Notes: generated by a model from the letters alone, not told the origin. 64,000 nt of DNA from Pontibacillus halophilus JSM 076056 = DSM 19796 (GCF_000425205.1 NZ_AULI01000011.1:1-64000), one strand, 5' to 3'. Positions 1-8,442 are shown, counted from the stretch's first letter. Numbers and translations are program-made.

Positions 1-107
1 ATTGAAGATTCTTCTGCATCATCAATACAAACATACAAAAGACTTTCAAGTTGGTTAAGGGGCAGGAGTTTGCCTCCTACCCCAACAATTGACTTAGAAC
101 CTTTTTT

Positions 108-434
108 CTATATCATAATTTCGTTAAACCCATGCACAACCTCAAGCTTACTCTTGTCTCTTATAATGAGTATCCAGCCGTCTTGGGTTAGATTCTCTCC
201 TCGCCCCCCGTTCACTGAATAGGCTGTGATGGAGCATCTGTAGCCCGATTTCGATATTCGCTTCACTTTCCCGAATCGAACGTGGTGATAACTCGTCAAA
301 GTCTTGAAGAAGGTCGCATGCATGTACATAAGAACTTCTTCCTCCATTTGAACTCGATTCTGCTCTAGATGGTCAACGTACACGACAATCCATAAGGCTA
401 GAAACAATGTACCTATGATTACAACTGTTCCCAC
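108..434 (-). CDS. Small membrane-anchored hypothetical protein
   Basis: A 108-residue protein of unknown function. Residues 2-20 form one hydrophobic membrane segment; the rest is soluble and probably extracytoplasmic, with one cysteine in the middle. The short N-terminal helix followed by a small domain recalls late-competence pseudopilins such as ComGE, but no comG genes are visible beside it, so no name is given. The start is GTG, chosen because an AAGGGGGG ribosome site lies about five bases upstream. It stands alone between the window edge and the oxidoreductase gene. Confidence 0.5.
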   Translation of the reverse strand: MGTVVIIGTLFLALWIVVYVDHLEQNRVQMEEEVLMYMHATFFKTLTSYHHVRFGKVKRISKSGYRCSITAYSVNGGRGENLTQDGWILIIRDKSKLEVVHGFNEIMI

Positions 435-503
435 GTCATCCCCCCTTTATAGAGAAACTATTCCGATCCTCCATAAAGGTTGCCGATTTTGCACGGAATG
501 TCA

Positions 504-1523
504 TTAAGAATGAGGAACGGAAACCATTCGTCCTGAAATGGGGACACGACGTTCTTCACGTTGAGAAAGAGCAGCAGCTTCATTCACCACAGTAAGCCAA
601 TACGCATCTTCAGCCGTAATGGTTGAAGGGCGACGATTTAAGATGGCATCTACCCATTGCTCCATCGGAGTTGGAAGGGCTTGTTGGTCTGTTCCCGTTA
701 CCCATTCGTCGTGGCCAAAGGAACGGCTCTTCATCCGAACACAGTCTTGCTCAATCAACACCGTACCTTCCATTCCATACAGTTCTAGCTGAAATGGACT
801 TCCATAAGATACGAAGCTTGTCTCTAGCGTTGCAAGTAGACCAGATTCGTATTCGACAATCGCAGTCGCATGGTCATCTACTCCACGTCCCGTGCGGTCA
901 TGTAATCGGCCGAACACACCACTTGGTACACCACCAAAACGATTCGCCAAGTAAATCGGATGTGCTCCTAAATCAATAAAGGCTCCCCCACCACACAATT
1001 CTTGGTCGTAGAAAGATTCCGGAAGCCAGCCTGATGGATGCTGGTCAGTGGAAACTGAACCATCATGAGCTACCCGACAGCGAAGCATGGTTAGCTCTCC
1101 AAGTAATCCGTCATCAACAGCCTTTTGTGCAGCAACGTAATAGTCAGCTGTGAGGCGCGGTAACGATATCATAAATTCAACCTCGTTATCTTTCACCTCA
1201 TCCAAGAGCTGCGCTGCCTCTTCAGCCGTAAATGCCAACACCTTCTCAGTGAAAATATGCTTTCCATTTGCTGCAGCAGCTGAAATGAGTGATGGATGTG
1301 CATTCGTTGGAGAAGACACAATCACAGCTTCGATGTTGGCATCTTGCAGCACTTGATCAAGGTCTGCAACAAACGGTACGCCTAACTCTTTCGCCCATTC
1401 CTTTCCTCGTTGTTCATCTTCATCCCAAATCAGTTCAACGGATAAGTCCGGGTGTTTCAAGGCCTCTTCTGCGTATTCTTGTGCATGCACGTGCCAACCA
1501 CTTAGTAGCGCTACTCGTATCAT
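504..1523 (-). CDS. Gfo/Idh/MocA family NAD(P)-dependent oxidoreductase
   Basis: A 339-residue putative sugar or inositol dehydrogenase of the glucose-fructose oxidoreductase superfamily. An N-terminal Rossmann domain (about residues 1-120) carries the usual hydrophobic strand then a loop, and the family EKP motif near residue 95 reads EKV here. The C-terminal substrate domain contains GGGAFIDLGAHPI, matching the family's G-x-x-x-D-x-G-x-H motif. The ATG at 1523 is preferred over an in-frame GTG at 1532 because that GTG lies inside the GAGGTG ribosome site. The substrate cannot be told from sequence. It appears monocistronic, apart from a possible tiny ORF upstream. Confidence 0.85.
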   Translation of the reverse strand: MIRVALLSGWHVHAQEYAEEALKHPDLSVELIWDEDEQRGKEWAKELGVPFVADLDQVLQDANIEAVIVSSPTNAHPSLISAAAANGKHIFTEKVLAFTAEEAAQLLDEVKDNEVEFMISLPRLTADYYVAAQKAVDDGLLGELTMLRCRVAHDGSVSTDQHPSGWLPESFYDQELCGGGAFIDLGAHPIYLANRFGGVPSGVFGRLHDRTGRGVDDHATAIVEYESGLLATLETSFVSYGSPFQLELYGMEGTVLIEQDCVRMKSRSFGHDEWVTGTDQQALPTPMEQWVDAILNRRPSTITAEDAYWLTVVNEAAALSQREERRVPISGRMVSVPHS

Positions 1524-1647
1524 CATGAACACCTCATTTATAGAATATGTGGATTATGAATTCAGTTCGAACGAACCATCCCTCTTCATACATTCTCCAT
1601 CCGCAAACGTTTGTCCTGTTGACCGATAGCATTAAATCACGGCTTAT

Positions 1648-1728
1648 CTATTGATAGGCCTGCGACATAGCGTTCTTATATAAATGGATAAACTGGTGTG
1701 CTGCTTCAACCAGCTCCAACCATTGCAA
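1648..1728 (-). CDS. Possible 26-residue small protein
   Basis: A short ORF starting with TTG six bases after a strong GGGGAGGTG ribosome site. It encodes a mostly helical peptide rich in Leu, Ala, Gln and His, with no membrane segment. It lies between the cadA terminator and the oxidoreductase gene, in the same direction as both. A GGC-TATC/GATA-GCC hairpin overlaps its stop codon. The strong ribosome site is the main evidence; it could also be a decayed leader. Confidence 0.35.
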   Translation of the reverse strand: MQWLELVEAAHQFIHLYKNAMSQAYQ

Positions 1729-1767
1729 CTTACACCTCCCCATCCATAAATCCATTCGTATAGAGAT

Positions 1768-1802
1768 AAAGGGTGGCCAACTTGGCGTTGACCACCCTTT
1801 CC
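1768..1802 (-). terminator. Rho-independent terminator of cadCA
   Basis: An inverted repeat (GGGTGG-CAAC arms around a six-base loop) with one G-U wobble is followed on the minus strand by a short U-rich tail. It sits immediately after the cadA stop codon. Confidence 0.8.
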
Positions 1803-1804
1803 TA

Positions 1805-4282
1805 TTATTGATTGCGACGAATAAGTCTCATACTATTTAGAATGACAAGAAGAGCGGCACCCGTATCTGCGATAACAGCCATCCATAGCGTAAGTAGCCC
1901 TGGGAATATTAAGAGCAATGCCAATAATTTGGTAAGTAAGCTGAACCACACATTCTGCTTAATAATAGCTAGGGCTTTCTGACTTAGTGATACCGTCTTC
2001 GGCAGCATGTCTAAATGGTCTGCCATGAGTACAATATCAGCTGTGTTCATCGCAGTATCAGAACCAGCTCCCCCCATAGCAACACCAATATCCGCTGTTG
2101 CAAGTGCCGGAGCATCGTTAATGCCATCTCCAATCATGGCAACTCGCTTCCCACTCTTTTGGAGGTCTTGGATGGCGGTCACTTTATCTTCAGGAAGTAA
2201 GGACGCGTAATACGTATCAATACCTGCCTGACTTGCAATCAACCGTGCTGTTCCTTCGTGGTCACCTGTCAACATCACAATTTCTTTATCACCAAGCAAC
2301 TTCATTTCTTCAATTGACTGAACTGTGGTGTCTCGAATGGTGTCTGCTACGGAGAATAAACCTAATAGTGATGTTTCTGTCCCAACAAGTACAAGAGTGT
2401 CTCCTTTAGAGGAACGTTCTTCAATCACAGAAGACAAGGTGTCAAAGGTTACACCCAATTCTTTAAACCACTTCGGATTTCCTGCGAAGTAACGAGTCCC
2501 GCCAATCGTAGCTTCGACTCCTTTACCAGGTACAGCTTTAAACGCTTCCCCATCAAGCGTATCAAGACCCCGTTCATCCACGTAAGTGGTTATAGCGTTG
2601 GCGATGGGATGAGTCGAGTACGATTCGATTGTTTTAGCAATCCGTAGAAGTTCCTCTTCGTCTTGAGAGGACTCTACGTGTGTGACGACAGGCTTTCCTT
2701 CTGTTAACGTGCCTGTCTTGTCAAAGGCGAAGGCATCGATCGCCCCCATTTGTTCAAGGAACGTGCCACCCTTAATCAGAACACCCCGTTTCGCAGCGTT
2801 GCCAATGGCAGACACAATCGCTACTGGTGTAGAGATGACAAGGGCACACGGACAAGCGACAACGAGCAACGTCAATCCGCTATAGAACCACTCACTGAAG
2901 CTTCCTAGTCCGAATAATGGTGGGAGGACCATCACGGCTAATGCAAGCAAGAAGACGACTGGGGTGTAAATGCGTGCAAATCGATCAACGAACGCTTCTG
3001 TCGGCGCTTTTTGTTCTTGTGCTTCTTCTACAAGATGAATAATCTTCTGAAGGGTCGTATCTTCTACGAGTTTCGTTACCTTTACATCTAACGAGCCTTC
3101 CTCGTTCATCGTACCAGCATAGACGGCGTCTCCTACCGTTTTATCAACGGGCATTGACTCACCTGTGATAGGCGCTTCGTTAATACTTGAATACCCAACC
3201 GCTATGTTGCCATCGAGCGGAATCTTTTCTCCTGGCTTGATGACCATGACGTCTCCCACTTGTACGCGCTCGACAGGTACCGTAACGAGTTTTCCCTCTT
3301 GCTTTAGGACCGCTTCTTGAGGTGCAAGGTCCATCAATCCCCGGATGGAGTCTCTCGTTTTCTCCATGGACCGATTCTGCAACGCGTTCCCGAGTGCAAA
3401 TAGCCAGACGACCATTGCCCCTTCGAACCATTCTCCAATAAGCGCTGCGCCAATGGCGGCTGACGACATGAGGACATTCATATCTAATGAGCGACTCTTG
3501 ACCGCATAGTAAGCACTTCGAACAGGCTTCCATCCTCCAATGACGATGGAGGCGGCATAAAGGAGGGTCACAAGAAGGGATGGAAGAGACAGAAGTGAGG
3601 CGATAAATCCAGATGCAAGCAGCGCTCCTGATCCAATCATCATCCAGTCACGTCGTTGCTTCTGAGAGGACTCTTCCTTTCCTCCTTCAAGCTCCGCTTC
3701 AAACCCTGACTGTTGAACTTGTTTCTTGATTTCCTTTACATTCGAATCATGCGCGATTTTCATTTTCCCTGTTGAGAAATTGACAGATACATAATGAACA
3801 TAAGATTGCTGACCTAGGTGCTTCTCAATCGTTTTCGCACACGATCCACAATCCATCCCTTGTATGCGATAGGACTCTGTTCCACGCTCTTCTGTTGAGA
3901 TTGCTTTAAAGCCTAGTTTCTTCACCTCAGCTTCTATGGATGGAAGATGACTAGGATTTTCACTACCTACGACAAGCTTTCCTGAACCATAGTTCACCTG
4001 TACAGATTGAATACCTGGCTTTCCACTTAACGCCTTCTCTATCGTCTTGGCGCAAGAAGGGCAATCCATTCCTTCTATGCGATACTCCTCATATTGAAGG
4101 TACGGCAACGATTCAGCGGCGGCCGCTATCTCTTCCTCTGCTGAAGAACAACAGGATGATGATGCTTCTTCTTTCGACGAACAGCAGCTCGTTACAACAT
4201 CAGCCCCATTCGAGCTACAGCAAGCATCCTTTTCTTTCACAGAATCCGAACTACAACAAGATGCTTTCAAATTCTTTCCCAT
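1805..4282 (-). CDS. cadA: Cd2+/Zn2+/Pb2+-exporting P1B-type ATPase
   Basis: An 825-residue heavy-metal efflux ATPase in the cytoplasmic membrane. Two heavy-metal-associated domains carry GMDCPSC (71-77) and GMDCGSC (142-148). The ATPase core shows the CPC transmembrane metal site (near 474), DKTGT with the phosphorylated Asp (near 522), an HP motif (STHPIA) and GDGINDAP (near 720). The last membrane segment has DTGAALLVILN, typical of the Cd/Zn/Pb subgroup rather than the Cu subgroup. The first 50 residues hold four CCSS repeats (CC at 9, 21, 33, 44), an extra soft-metal-binding tail. It follows cadC in one operon, 17 bp downstream, with a GAGAGGGG ribosome site, and should be induced by metals through CadC. 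Confidence 0.95.
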   Translation of the reverse strand: MGKNLKASCCSSDSVKEKDACCSSNGADVVTSCCSSKEEASSSCCSSAEEEIAAAAESLPYLQYEEYRIEGMDCPSCAKTIEKALSGKPGIQSVQVNYGSGKLVVGSENPSHLPSIEAEVKKLGFKAISTEERGTESYRIQGMDCGSCAKTIEKHLGQQSYVHYVSVNFSTGKMKIAHDSNVKEIKKQVQQSGFEAELEGGKEESSQKQRRDWMMIGSGALLASGFIASLLSLPSLLVTLLYAASIVIGGWKPVRSAYYAVKSRSLDMNVLMSSAAIGAALIGEWFEGAMVVWLFALGNALQNRSMEKTRDSIRGLMDLAPQEAVLKQEGKLVTVPVERVQVGDVMVIKPGEKIPLDGNIAVGYSSINEAPITGESMPVDKTVGDAVYAGTMNEEGSLDVKVTKLVEDTTLQKIIHLVEEAQEQKAPTEAFVDRFARIYTPVVFLLALAVMVLPPLFGLGSFSEWFYSGLTLLVVACPCALVISTPVAIVSAIGNAAKRGVLIKGGTFLEQMGAIDAFAFDKTGTLTEGKPVVTHVESSQDEEELLRIAKTIESYSTHPIANAITTYVDERGLDTLDGEAFKAVPGKGVEATIGGTRYFAGNPKWFKELGVTFDTLSSVIEERSSKGDTLVLVGTETSLLGLFSVADTIRDTTVQSIEEMKLLGDKEIVMLTGDHEGTARLIASQAGIDTYYASLLPEDKVTAIQDLQKSGKRVAMIGDGINDAPALATADIGVAMGGAGSDTAMNTADIVLMADHLDMLPKTVSLSQKALAIIKQNVWFSLLTKLLALLLIFPGLLTLWMAVIADTGAALLVILNSMRLIRRNQ

Positions 4283-4299
4283 ATGCTATTCCCCTCTCA

Positions 4300-4674
4300 T
4301 CACACGTTGGCAAGCTTAAGAGATTGGTCTTCACTATGTTGAATCGCAACAGCTACTAGGTCCTTTATGAATGGATTAGACAATGTATAGAACACAAGCT
4401 TTCCTTCTTTCCGGTATTCGGCAAGACCAGCCTTTCGAAGCGAGCGAAGGTGATGGGACGCGCTAGCAGTTGTGCAACCGATAATATTTGCCACGTCACA
4501 CACGCACAGCTCCTCTTCTAACGTGAGCGCATAGGCAATTCTCATCCGGGTCGCGTCTGACAACGCCTTAAAGATTATCTCCATGCCGACTACAGCATCA
4601 ACGCGAGGCTTTACTCGCTCCACTAACTCCTCGTCATAGCAAAATATATCGCATGTATCTTGTGTTTTCTTCAT
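4300..4674 (-). CDS. cadC: Metal-sensing ArsR/SmtB-family repressor CadC
   Basis: A 124-residue winged-helix repressor that releases DNA when it binds Cd, Pb or Zn. The signature ELCVCD lies in the metal-binding helix, and an N-terminal segment with DTCDIFCYDEE supplies the further cysteines of the type-1 CadC site. The recognition helix region SASHHLRSLRKAGL and the wing RKEGKLVFYTL are clear. The second of two tandem ATGs (4674) is chosen: it sits six bases from AGGAGGT and gives MKKTQDTC, as in plasmid pI258 CadC. First gene of the cadCA operon, with a promoter and two operators directly upstream. Confidence 0.95.
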   Translation of the reverse strand: MKKTQDTCDIFCYDEELVERVKPRVDAVVGMEIIFKALSDATRMRIAYALTLEEELCVCDVANIIGCTTASASHHLRSLRKAGLAEYRKEGKLVFYTLSNPFIKDLVAVAIQHSEDQSLKLANV

Positions 4675-4699
4675 CATCTTACCTCCTAAATCCCGTTAA

Positions 4700-4715
4700 T
4701 CAAACGAACATTTGA
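4700..4715. promoter_or_regulatory. CadC operator 1
   Basis: The inverted repeat TCAAA-N6-TTTGA lies just downstream of the cadC -10 box, over the expected transcription start. An identical-arm copy lies upstream of the -35 box. Both resemble known CadC sites containing TCAAA and TTTGA half-sites. Confidence 0.8.
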
Positions 4716-4726
4716 ATGTTACATTC

Positions 4727-4755
4727 ATCATATGCCTTTCTCCTAAAAACGTCAA
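4727..4755 (-). promoter_or_regulatory. cadCA promoter
   Basis: A sigma-A promoter on the minus strand: TTGACG (4750-4755), a 17-bp spacer and TATGAT (4727-4732). It is bracketed by the two putative CadC operators. Confidence 0.85.
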
Positions 4756-4771
4756 TCAAATGAAGGTTTGA
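4756..4771. promoter_or_regulatory. CadC operator 2
   Basis: A second TCAAA-N6-TTTGA repeat, followed as in operator 1 by ATGT. It abuts the -35 box of the cadC promoter; centre-to-centre distance to operator 1 is 56 bp. It also lies just upstream of the divergent pdxK promoter. Confidence 0.75.
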
Positions 4772-4782
4772 ATGTATTATAG

Positions 4783-4811
4783 TTCACAATTCCCATAATA
4801 ATCGTTAGAAT
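4783..4811 (+). promoter_or_regulatory. Predicted pdxK promoter
   Basis: TTCACA (4783-4788), a 17-bp spacer and TAGAAT (4806-4811), about 50 bases upstream of the chosen pdxK start. Confidence 0.6.
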
Positions 4812-4859
4812 AGGAGAAAGTCTTATAGATTGAGACAGCAGTTGGAAGGGGAATGTTTA

Positions 4860-5684
4860 ATGAGAAAACGCGTACTTACGATTGCTGGTTCCGACAGTAG
4901 TGGCGGAGCTGGCATTCAAGCAGACTTAAAAACCTTCCATGAACATGGCGTTTATGGAATTTCATCTTTAACAACCGTGGTAGCGATGGACCCGACAAAT
5001 GGTTGGGCCCATAATGTGTTCCCAATGGAACTTCATACAGTGAACGAACAGTTAAAAACGGCACTATCCTTAAACTTGGATGCACTAAAAACAGGCATGC
5101 TTGGCTCTCCTGACATTATTGCCCGCGCAGCTGGCGTAATTGAGGAAACAGGTATCCCTGCCGTAATAGATCCTGTTATGGTATGTAAAGGTGAAGACGA
5201 CGTGCTTCATCCAGAGAATTTAGAAAGCCTGAAAGGAACACTCGTTCCAAAGGCTACCATCACAACGCCTAACCTATTCGAAGCAGCGAAACTAGCTGGC
5301 TATCGTCTAATTACAAGCGTTGAAGAACTAGAAGATGCTGCCAAGATCATTCATGAGTCTGGCGCCCAGTATGTACTCATTAAGGCTGGCAAGCTTGTAG
5401 ATGAGACGAAAGCAACCGATCTTCTCTATGATGGTGAACAATTCCATTACCTTCAGACGGACAACTTCGATACGAACAATGTTCACGGAGCAGGTTGCTC
5501 GTATTCCGCTGCGATTACAGCAGAACTTGCGAACGGAAAATCCGTTATGGAAGCTGTGAAATCTGCGAAAGCATTTATCGCAAGCGCCGTGAAAGAAGGT
5601 TTCCCGTTAAATGATTACGTAGGCCCCGTCTACCAAAAGGGCACACACAAAGAAGAAATTGAAGTAAGCGTGACGACGAAATAA
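4860..5684 (+). CDS. pdxK: Pyridoxal/pyridoxine/hydroxymethylpyrimidine kinase (PdxK type)
   Basis: A 274-residue ribokinase-superfamily kinase that phosphorylates B6 vitamers (and possibly HMP) with ATP in the cytoplasm. The N-terminal TIAGSDSSGGAGIQADLKTF is the ThiD/PdxK signature, DPVMVCKG is the conserved mid motif, and HGAGCSYSAAI near residue 210 carries the anion hole and catalytic region. In this subfamily the usual GTGC is HGAGC, as in Bacillus subtilis PdxK, which it resembles along its whole length. The ATG at 4860 is preferred over the one at 4830 because AAGGGGAA lies just upstream. Monocistronic, with its own terminator. Confidence 0.9.
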   Translation: MRKRVLTIAGSDSSGGAGIQADLKTFHEHGVYGISSLTTVVAMDPTNGWAHNVFPMELHTVNEQLKTALSLNLDALKTGMLGSPDIIARAAGVIEETGIPAVIDPVMVCKGEDDVLHPENLESLKGTLVPKATITTPNLFEAAKLAGYRLITSVEELEDAAKIIHESGAQYVLIKAGKLVDETKATDLLYDGEQFHYLQTDNFDTNNVHGAGCSYSAAITAELANGKSVMEAVKSAKAFIASAVKEGFPLNDYVGPVYQKGTHKEEIEVSVTTK

Positions 5685-5689
5685 AAACA

Positions 5690-5726
5690 ACCGCTCAGCC
5701 ATCATAAATGGCTGAGCGGTTTTTAC
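5690..5726 (+). terminator. pdxK terminator
   Basis: A perfect 13-bp stem (ACCGCTCAGCCAT and its complement), a five-base loop and a T-run of five. Confidence 0.92.
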
Positions 5727-5824
5727 TTTCGCATTATTCATTGATCGATTCATGGAGCACCACCTTCAGATTAGCAGGACACTGAGTGTCTTGATTCAGT
5801 TCCTTAATAAAGCGCGCTTTCCTA

Positions 5825-6481
5825 TCACTTCTGTTCTCTTCGATAAAGGTCCAATGATTTATAACCTTGTCCTAAGATCTCAATCATTTGTTTGGCACGC
5901 TTATCGCGAGTCGCCTGTTGCTTGGCAGAGAAGATTTGTCTCGCCCAATCACGCTGGTATCCTGGCGTTAGTTGTTGAAAGAAAGATAGTTGCTCGGGCG
6001 TGTCTTTTAAGAGTTCTTTCACTTCATCGATTCGGTCCTCATAATCCGCTACACACTGGCTCGGAGAAGAAGTTTTCTTAACTTTCTTCGGTTCCTTCTT
6101 CATTCCAACGACCGTGAATACATCATCCATGCTCACCATTCTTGAGAACTTAATATCGCTTCCACTTACGTAGCCGTCATCGTTTATCCCTAGAGCCGGA
6201 AACATTTCATCTCGGTGTATGTAGCTATCATAACGCTTGTTTCCCTTCTTTGGATAAGCAAAGAAAACCGTTCCTTTCTGTGCCAGAACTGATTCATCTT
6301 CTACTACGTTCTGCAAGTTCACTTTCATTTCTTCTATGTTCATCACAAAGATAAAAATGGCATCGTGTTGAGCCGATAATGTGGTTGGCAGTTGGTCAAA
6401 AACGGTATAATCATCCGGCTGATGAAGCACCGTTATCTTCTCATACTTGGATAGATTTAACTTGTCGATAATCGTTCGCAT
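5825..6481 (-). CDS. YdeI/OmpD-associated (OmdA) domain protein
   Basis: A 218-residue soluble protein. The C-terminal part (about 150-218) contains LTPGYQRDWARQIFSAKQ followed by a basic helix, the hallmark of the OmdA (YdeI-like) domain, found in stress and bacteriocin-tolerance proteins of poorly known function. The N-terminal 130 residues form an alpha/beta domain resembling the DUF3052-like partner often seen with it. The second ATG (6481) is chosen, seven bases from GGAGG; an ATG six bases earlier would be too close. Single gene. Confidence 0.75.
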   Translation of the reverse strand: MRTIIDKLNLSKYEKITVLHQPDDYTVFDQLPTTLSAQHDAIFIFVMNIEEMKVNLQNVVEDESVLAQKGTVFFAYPKKGNKRYDSYIHRDEMFPALGINDDGYVSGSDIKFSRMVSMDDVFTVVGMKKEPKKVKKTSSPSQCVADYEDRIDEVKELLKDTPEQLSFFQQLTPGYQRDWARQIFSAKQQATRDKRAKQMIEILGQGYKSLDLYRREQK

Positions 6482-6637
6482 ACACATTCCTCCACCGCTC
6501 TAAATTGGATAATTCTGTTACAGTGTAACACAGAAGTGATGCGACTAAAGGATTCTTGCACGCGTAACTCTATTCCCCCACTTGAGCTTCACGTTCATTC
6601 TTGATCTCGTGGGGCTCTATATGTAGACGCAAAGAAA

Positions 6638-6663
6638 GAGCCAGCCCGCATTTGGACTGGCTC
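6638..6663 (-). terminator. Terminator of the VOC gene
   Basis: GAGCCAG-type stem with a seven-base loop, followed on the minus strand by a U-rich tract, just past the VOC stop codon. Confidence 0.85.
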
Positions 6664-6671
6664 ATCATCTA

Positions 6672-7166
6672 TTAGTAAGCACCTTTAGAATACGTTAATT
6701 CGTAGCTATGAGAGTAAATCTCAAATACAATGCCGTAAGGGTCTTCTACATAAACCATGCGGTATGGCTTCTCCCCTGGGTAATACTCACGAATTGGCAT
6801 GCGCTGCTTTCCGCCATGTGCTTTAATCTTCTCAACTAGCCCCTCAATATCAGGGTCTTGAACGGCGAAATGGAAAAGTCCAGTCTTCCAATAATCGAAG
6901 TTGTCTTCTGGCTGTTCATTCTCTGGGAATTCAAAGATTTCAATACCAATACGGTCACCAGTAGATAAGTGAGCGATACGGAATTTCTCCCAGTTGTCTC
7001 CGAATACATCGCGGCACATTTGCCCCATCGTCGTATCATCATTTACAACCTCAGAAGGTTCCATGATGACATACCAGCCAAATACTTCTTTATAGAATTT
7101 AATTGCTTCCTCTAGGTTCGGTACAGAAAGTCCAATGTGTGAAAATGTACGTGGATAAGTTTCCAT
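6672..7166 (-). CDS. VOC-family (glyoxalase/dioxygenase fold) protein
   Basis: A 164-residue vicinal-oxygen-chelate protein of two beta-alpha-beta-beta-beta modules. The usual metal ligands can be placed: His in FSHIGLSV, Glu in IGIEIFEF, His in GLFHFAVQ and Glu in IVFEIYS. It is therefore probably an active metal enzyme, such as a lactoylglutathione-lyase-like or ring-cleaving enzyme; the substrate is unknown. It is transcribed away from an HxlR regulator across 120 bp, an arrangement common for HxlR-controlled aldehyde or quinone detoxification genes. A GGAGGA ribosome site precedes the ATG. Confidence 0.8.
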   Translation of the reverse strand: METYPRTFSHIGLSVPNLEEAIKFYKEVFGWYVIMEPSEVVNDDTTMGQMCRDVFGDNWEKFRIAHLSTGDRIGIEIFEFPENEQPEDNFDYWKTGLFHFAVQDPDIEGLVEKIKAHGGKQRMPIREYYPGEKPYRMVYVEDPYGIVFEIYSHSYELTYSKGAY

Positions 7167-7204
7167 CCAGTCGTCCTCCTTGCATTGTTTTGGTTTACAG
7201 CCCT

Positions 7205-7260
7205 ATTATAAGAGAACAGCATGTATGGTGTAAGTATGCACTTTTATGTTAGATACTAAC
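7205..7260. promoter_or_regulatory. VOC/hxlR divergent promoter with dyad
   Basis: On the minus strand TATAAT (7205-7210) is spaced 18 bp from CTTACA, giving a likely VOC promoter. Between it and the hxlR gene lies the dyad GTTAG-ATA-CTAAC (7248-7260), a candidate HxlR operator. The hxlR promoter itself could not be fixed. Confidence 0.55.
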
Positions 7261-7286
7261 CTGCAAGTAAGAAGGAGGACATAGAA

Positions 7287-7619
7287 ATGCCGGAACAACC
7301 CGTTGTAGACGAGCAAGGAAAGCTGAAATGCTCCATAGAATTTACATTGAATAAGATCGGCGGCAAATGGAAGACCGTCATTCTTTGGCACTTAGGTGAG
7401 GACGGGCCACTTCGCTATAATGCATTGCGCCGCTTGCTGCCTGGCATTGCACATAAAGTGATGACTCAGCAGCTGAAAGAATTGGAGGAAGATGGCTTCA
7501 TCTTAAGAAAGCAATACGATGAAATCCCTCCAAAAGTAGAGTATGAGCTATCCCACAAAGGTGAAACACTTCGACCTATATTGCTTGAAATGCATAAATG
7601 GGGTACGGAAAATCAATAA
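7287..7619 (+). CDS. HxlR-family transcriptional regulator
   Basis: A 110-residue winged-helix regulator. The family pattern is clear: CSIEFTLNKIGGKWKTVILWHL, then GPLRYNALRRLLPGI, MTQQLKELEEDGFI and YEIPPKVEYELS near the wing. The early cysteine matches the redox or electrophile-sensing Cys of HypR/YodB-type members. It is divergent from the VOC gene, which it may control. AAGGAGGAC lies nine bases before the ATG. Its stop codon sits in the loop of the terminator hairpin. Confidence 0.9.
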   Translation: MPEQPVVDEQGKLKCSIEFTLNKIGGKWKTVILWHLGEDGPLRYNALRRLLPGIAHKVMTQQLKELEEDGFILRKQYDEIPPKVEYELSHKGETLRPILLEMHKWGTENQ

Positions 7620-7634
7620 TTTCCGTACCCTTTT
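7601..7634 (+). terminator. hxlR terminator overlapping its stop codon
   Basis: A perfect 11-bp stem (GGGTACGGAAA), an eight-base loop that contains the TAA stop, and TTTT. The left arm encodes the last residues of HxlR. Confidence 0.88.
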
Positions 7635-7885
7635 ACATGGAAATCTCCCTGTTATCCAGTAGTTCTTTTGCACTCTTTTTCCATTCTCTCACCTAACATC
7701 ACATGTACATAACGAACCATTTCATGACCGAAGCACCATTACCATCCTTATATTCCCAATATTACACTACTTTGAAAAGGCACCATTTTGTTCCTCAGTT
7801 ACCCTGAAGTGTCTATATAAATTCTATATGATTCGTTAAAGTGGGTATTGAATAGTTCTCTACACCACTAAAGGAGCGATGCTAG

Positions 7886-8437
7886 ATGAAACGAATCTTA
7901 CTTATTAACGGACACGAAGGATATAACAAGTCAAAGGGGAACCTAAACCAGACGATGTTAGATGAATGGAAAGTTCAACTGGAAGGAAGCTATGAACTGG
8001 ACACAACCATCGTCGACGATGGGTATGATGTAGAGGAAGAGATTGAAAAGTGGAAACAAGCTGATATTATTCTGATGCAGACTCCTGTGTATTGGTTCAG
8101 CATCCCTGGGAAGTTCAAGCAATATATTGACCAGGTATTTATGGACAACATTTTCTTCACAGGTTCAGACCGATATGGCCATGGAGGCTTGTTTACAAAC
8201 AAAGAATATATGCTCTCATTCACATGGAATGCACCAGAGTCCATCTTCAATAATGAGACAGCTTTCTATGAAGGTCGCTCCTTGGACGAAGCGATGCTTC
8301 ACTTGCACAAAATGAATCAGTACATTGGAATGAAACCACTTCCGACTTTCTCAATCCACGACGTTGTGAAAGGAACGAACATGGAGCACTACAAAACGAA
8401 GCTTAGAAACCACGCTGTAGAAGTGTTTGGTGTATAA
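7886..8437 (+). CDS. mdaB: MdaB-like NAD(P)H-dependent flavin oxidoreductase
   Basis: A 183-residue flavodoxin-fold quinone reductase. Starts MKRILLINGHEG (FMN/FAD phosphate-binding edge), then QTPVYWFSIPGKFKQYIDQVF, the signature of the MdaB/NQO branch that reduces quinones by two electrons. The C-terminal region MKPLPTFSIHDVVKG also fits MdaB. The ribosome site AAAGGAGCG precedes the ATG. It has its own terminator, and a LysR gene follows in the same direction and may regulate it. Target quinone or drug not predictable. Confidence 0.82.
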   Translation: MKRILLINGHEGYNKSKGNLNQTMLDEWKVQLEGSYELDTTIVDDGYDVEEEIEKWKQADIILMQTPVYWFSIPGKFKQYIDQVFMDNIFFTGSDRYGHGGLFTNKEYMLSFTWNAPESIFNNETAFYEGRSLDEAMLHLHKMNQYIGMKPLPTFSIHDVVKGTNMEHYKTKLRNHAVEVFGV

Positions 8438-8442
8438 TCATC

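Noticed and set aside
58-86. Inverted repeat GGGGCAGGAG/CTCCTACCCC near the left edge as a terminator
   Set aside because: There is no T-run after it on either strand, and the gene it could serve ends 22 bp away on the other side; too weak to list.
1604-1613. Palindrome CAAACGTTTG as a cre site for the oxidoreductase gene
   Set aside because: The outer bases of the cre consensus (TG and CA) are not met.
3180-3533. 117-residue ORF inside cadA
   Set aside because: It is a shifted frame of cadA, without its own ribosome site and with arginine-rich composition typical of shadow ORFs.
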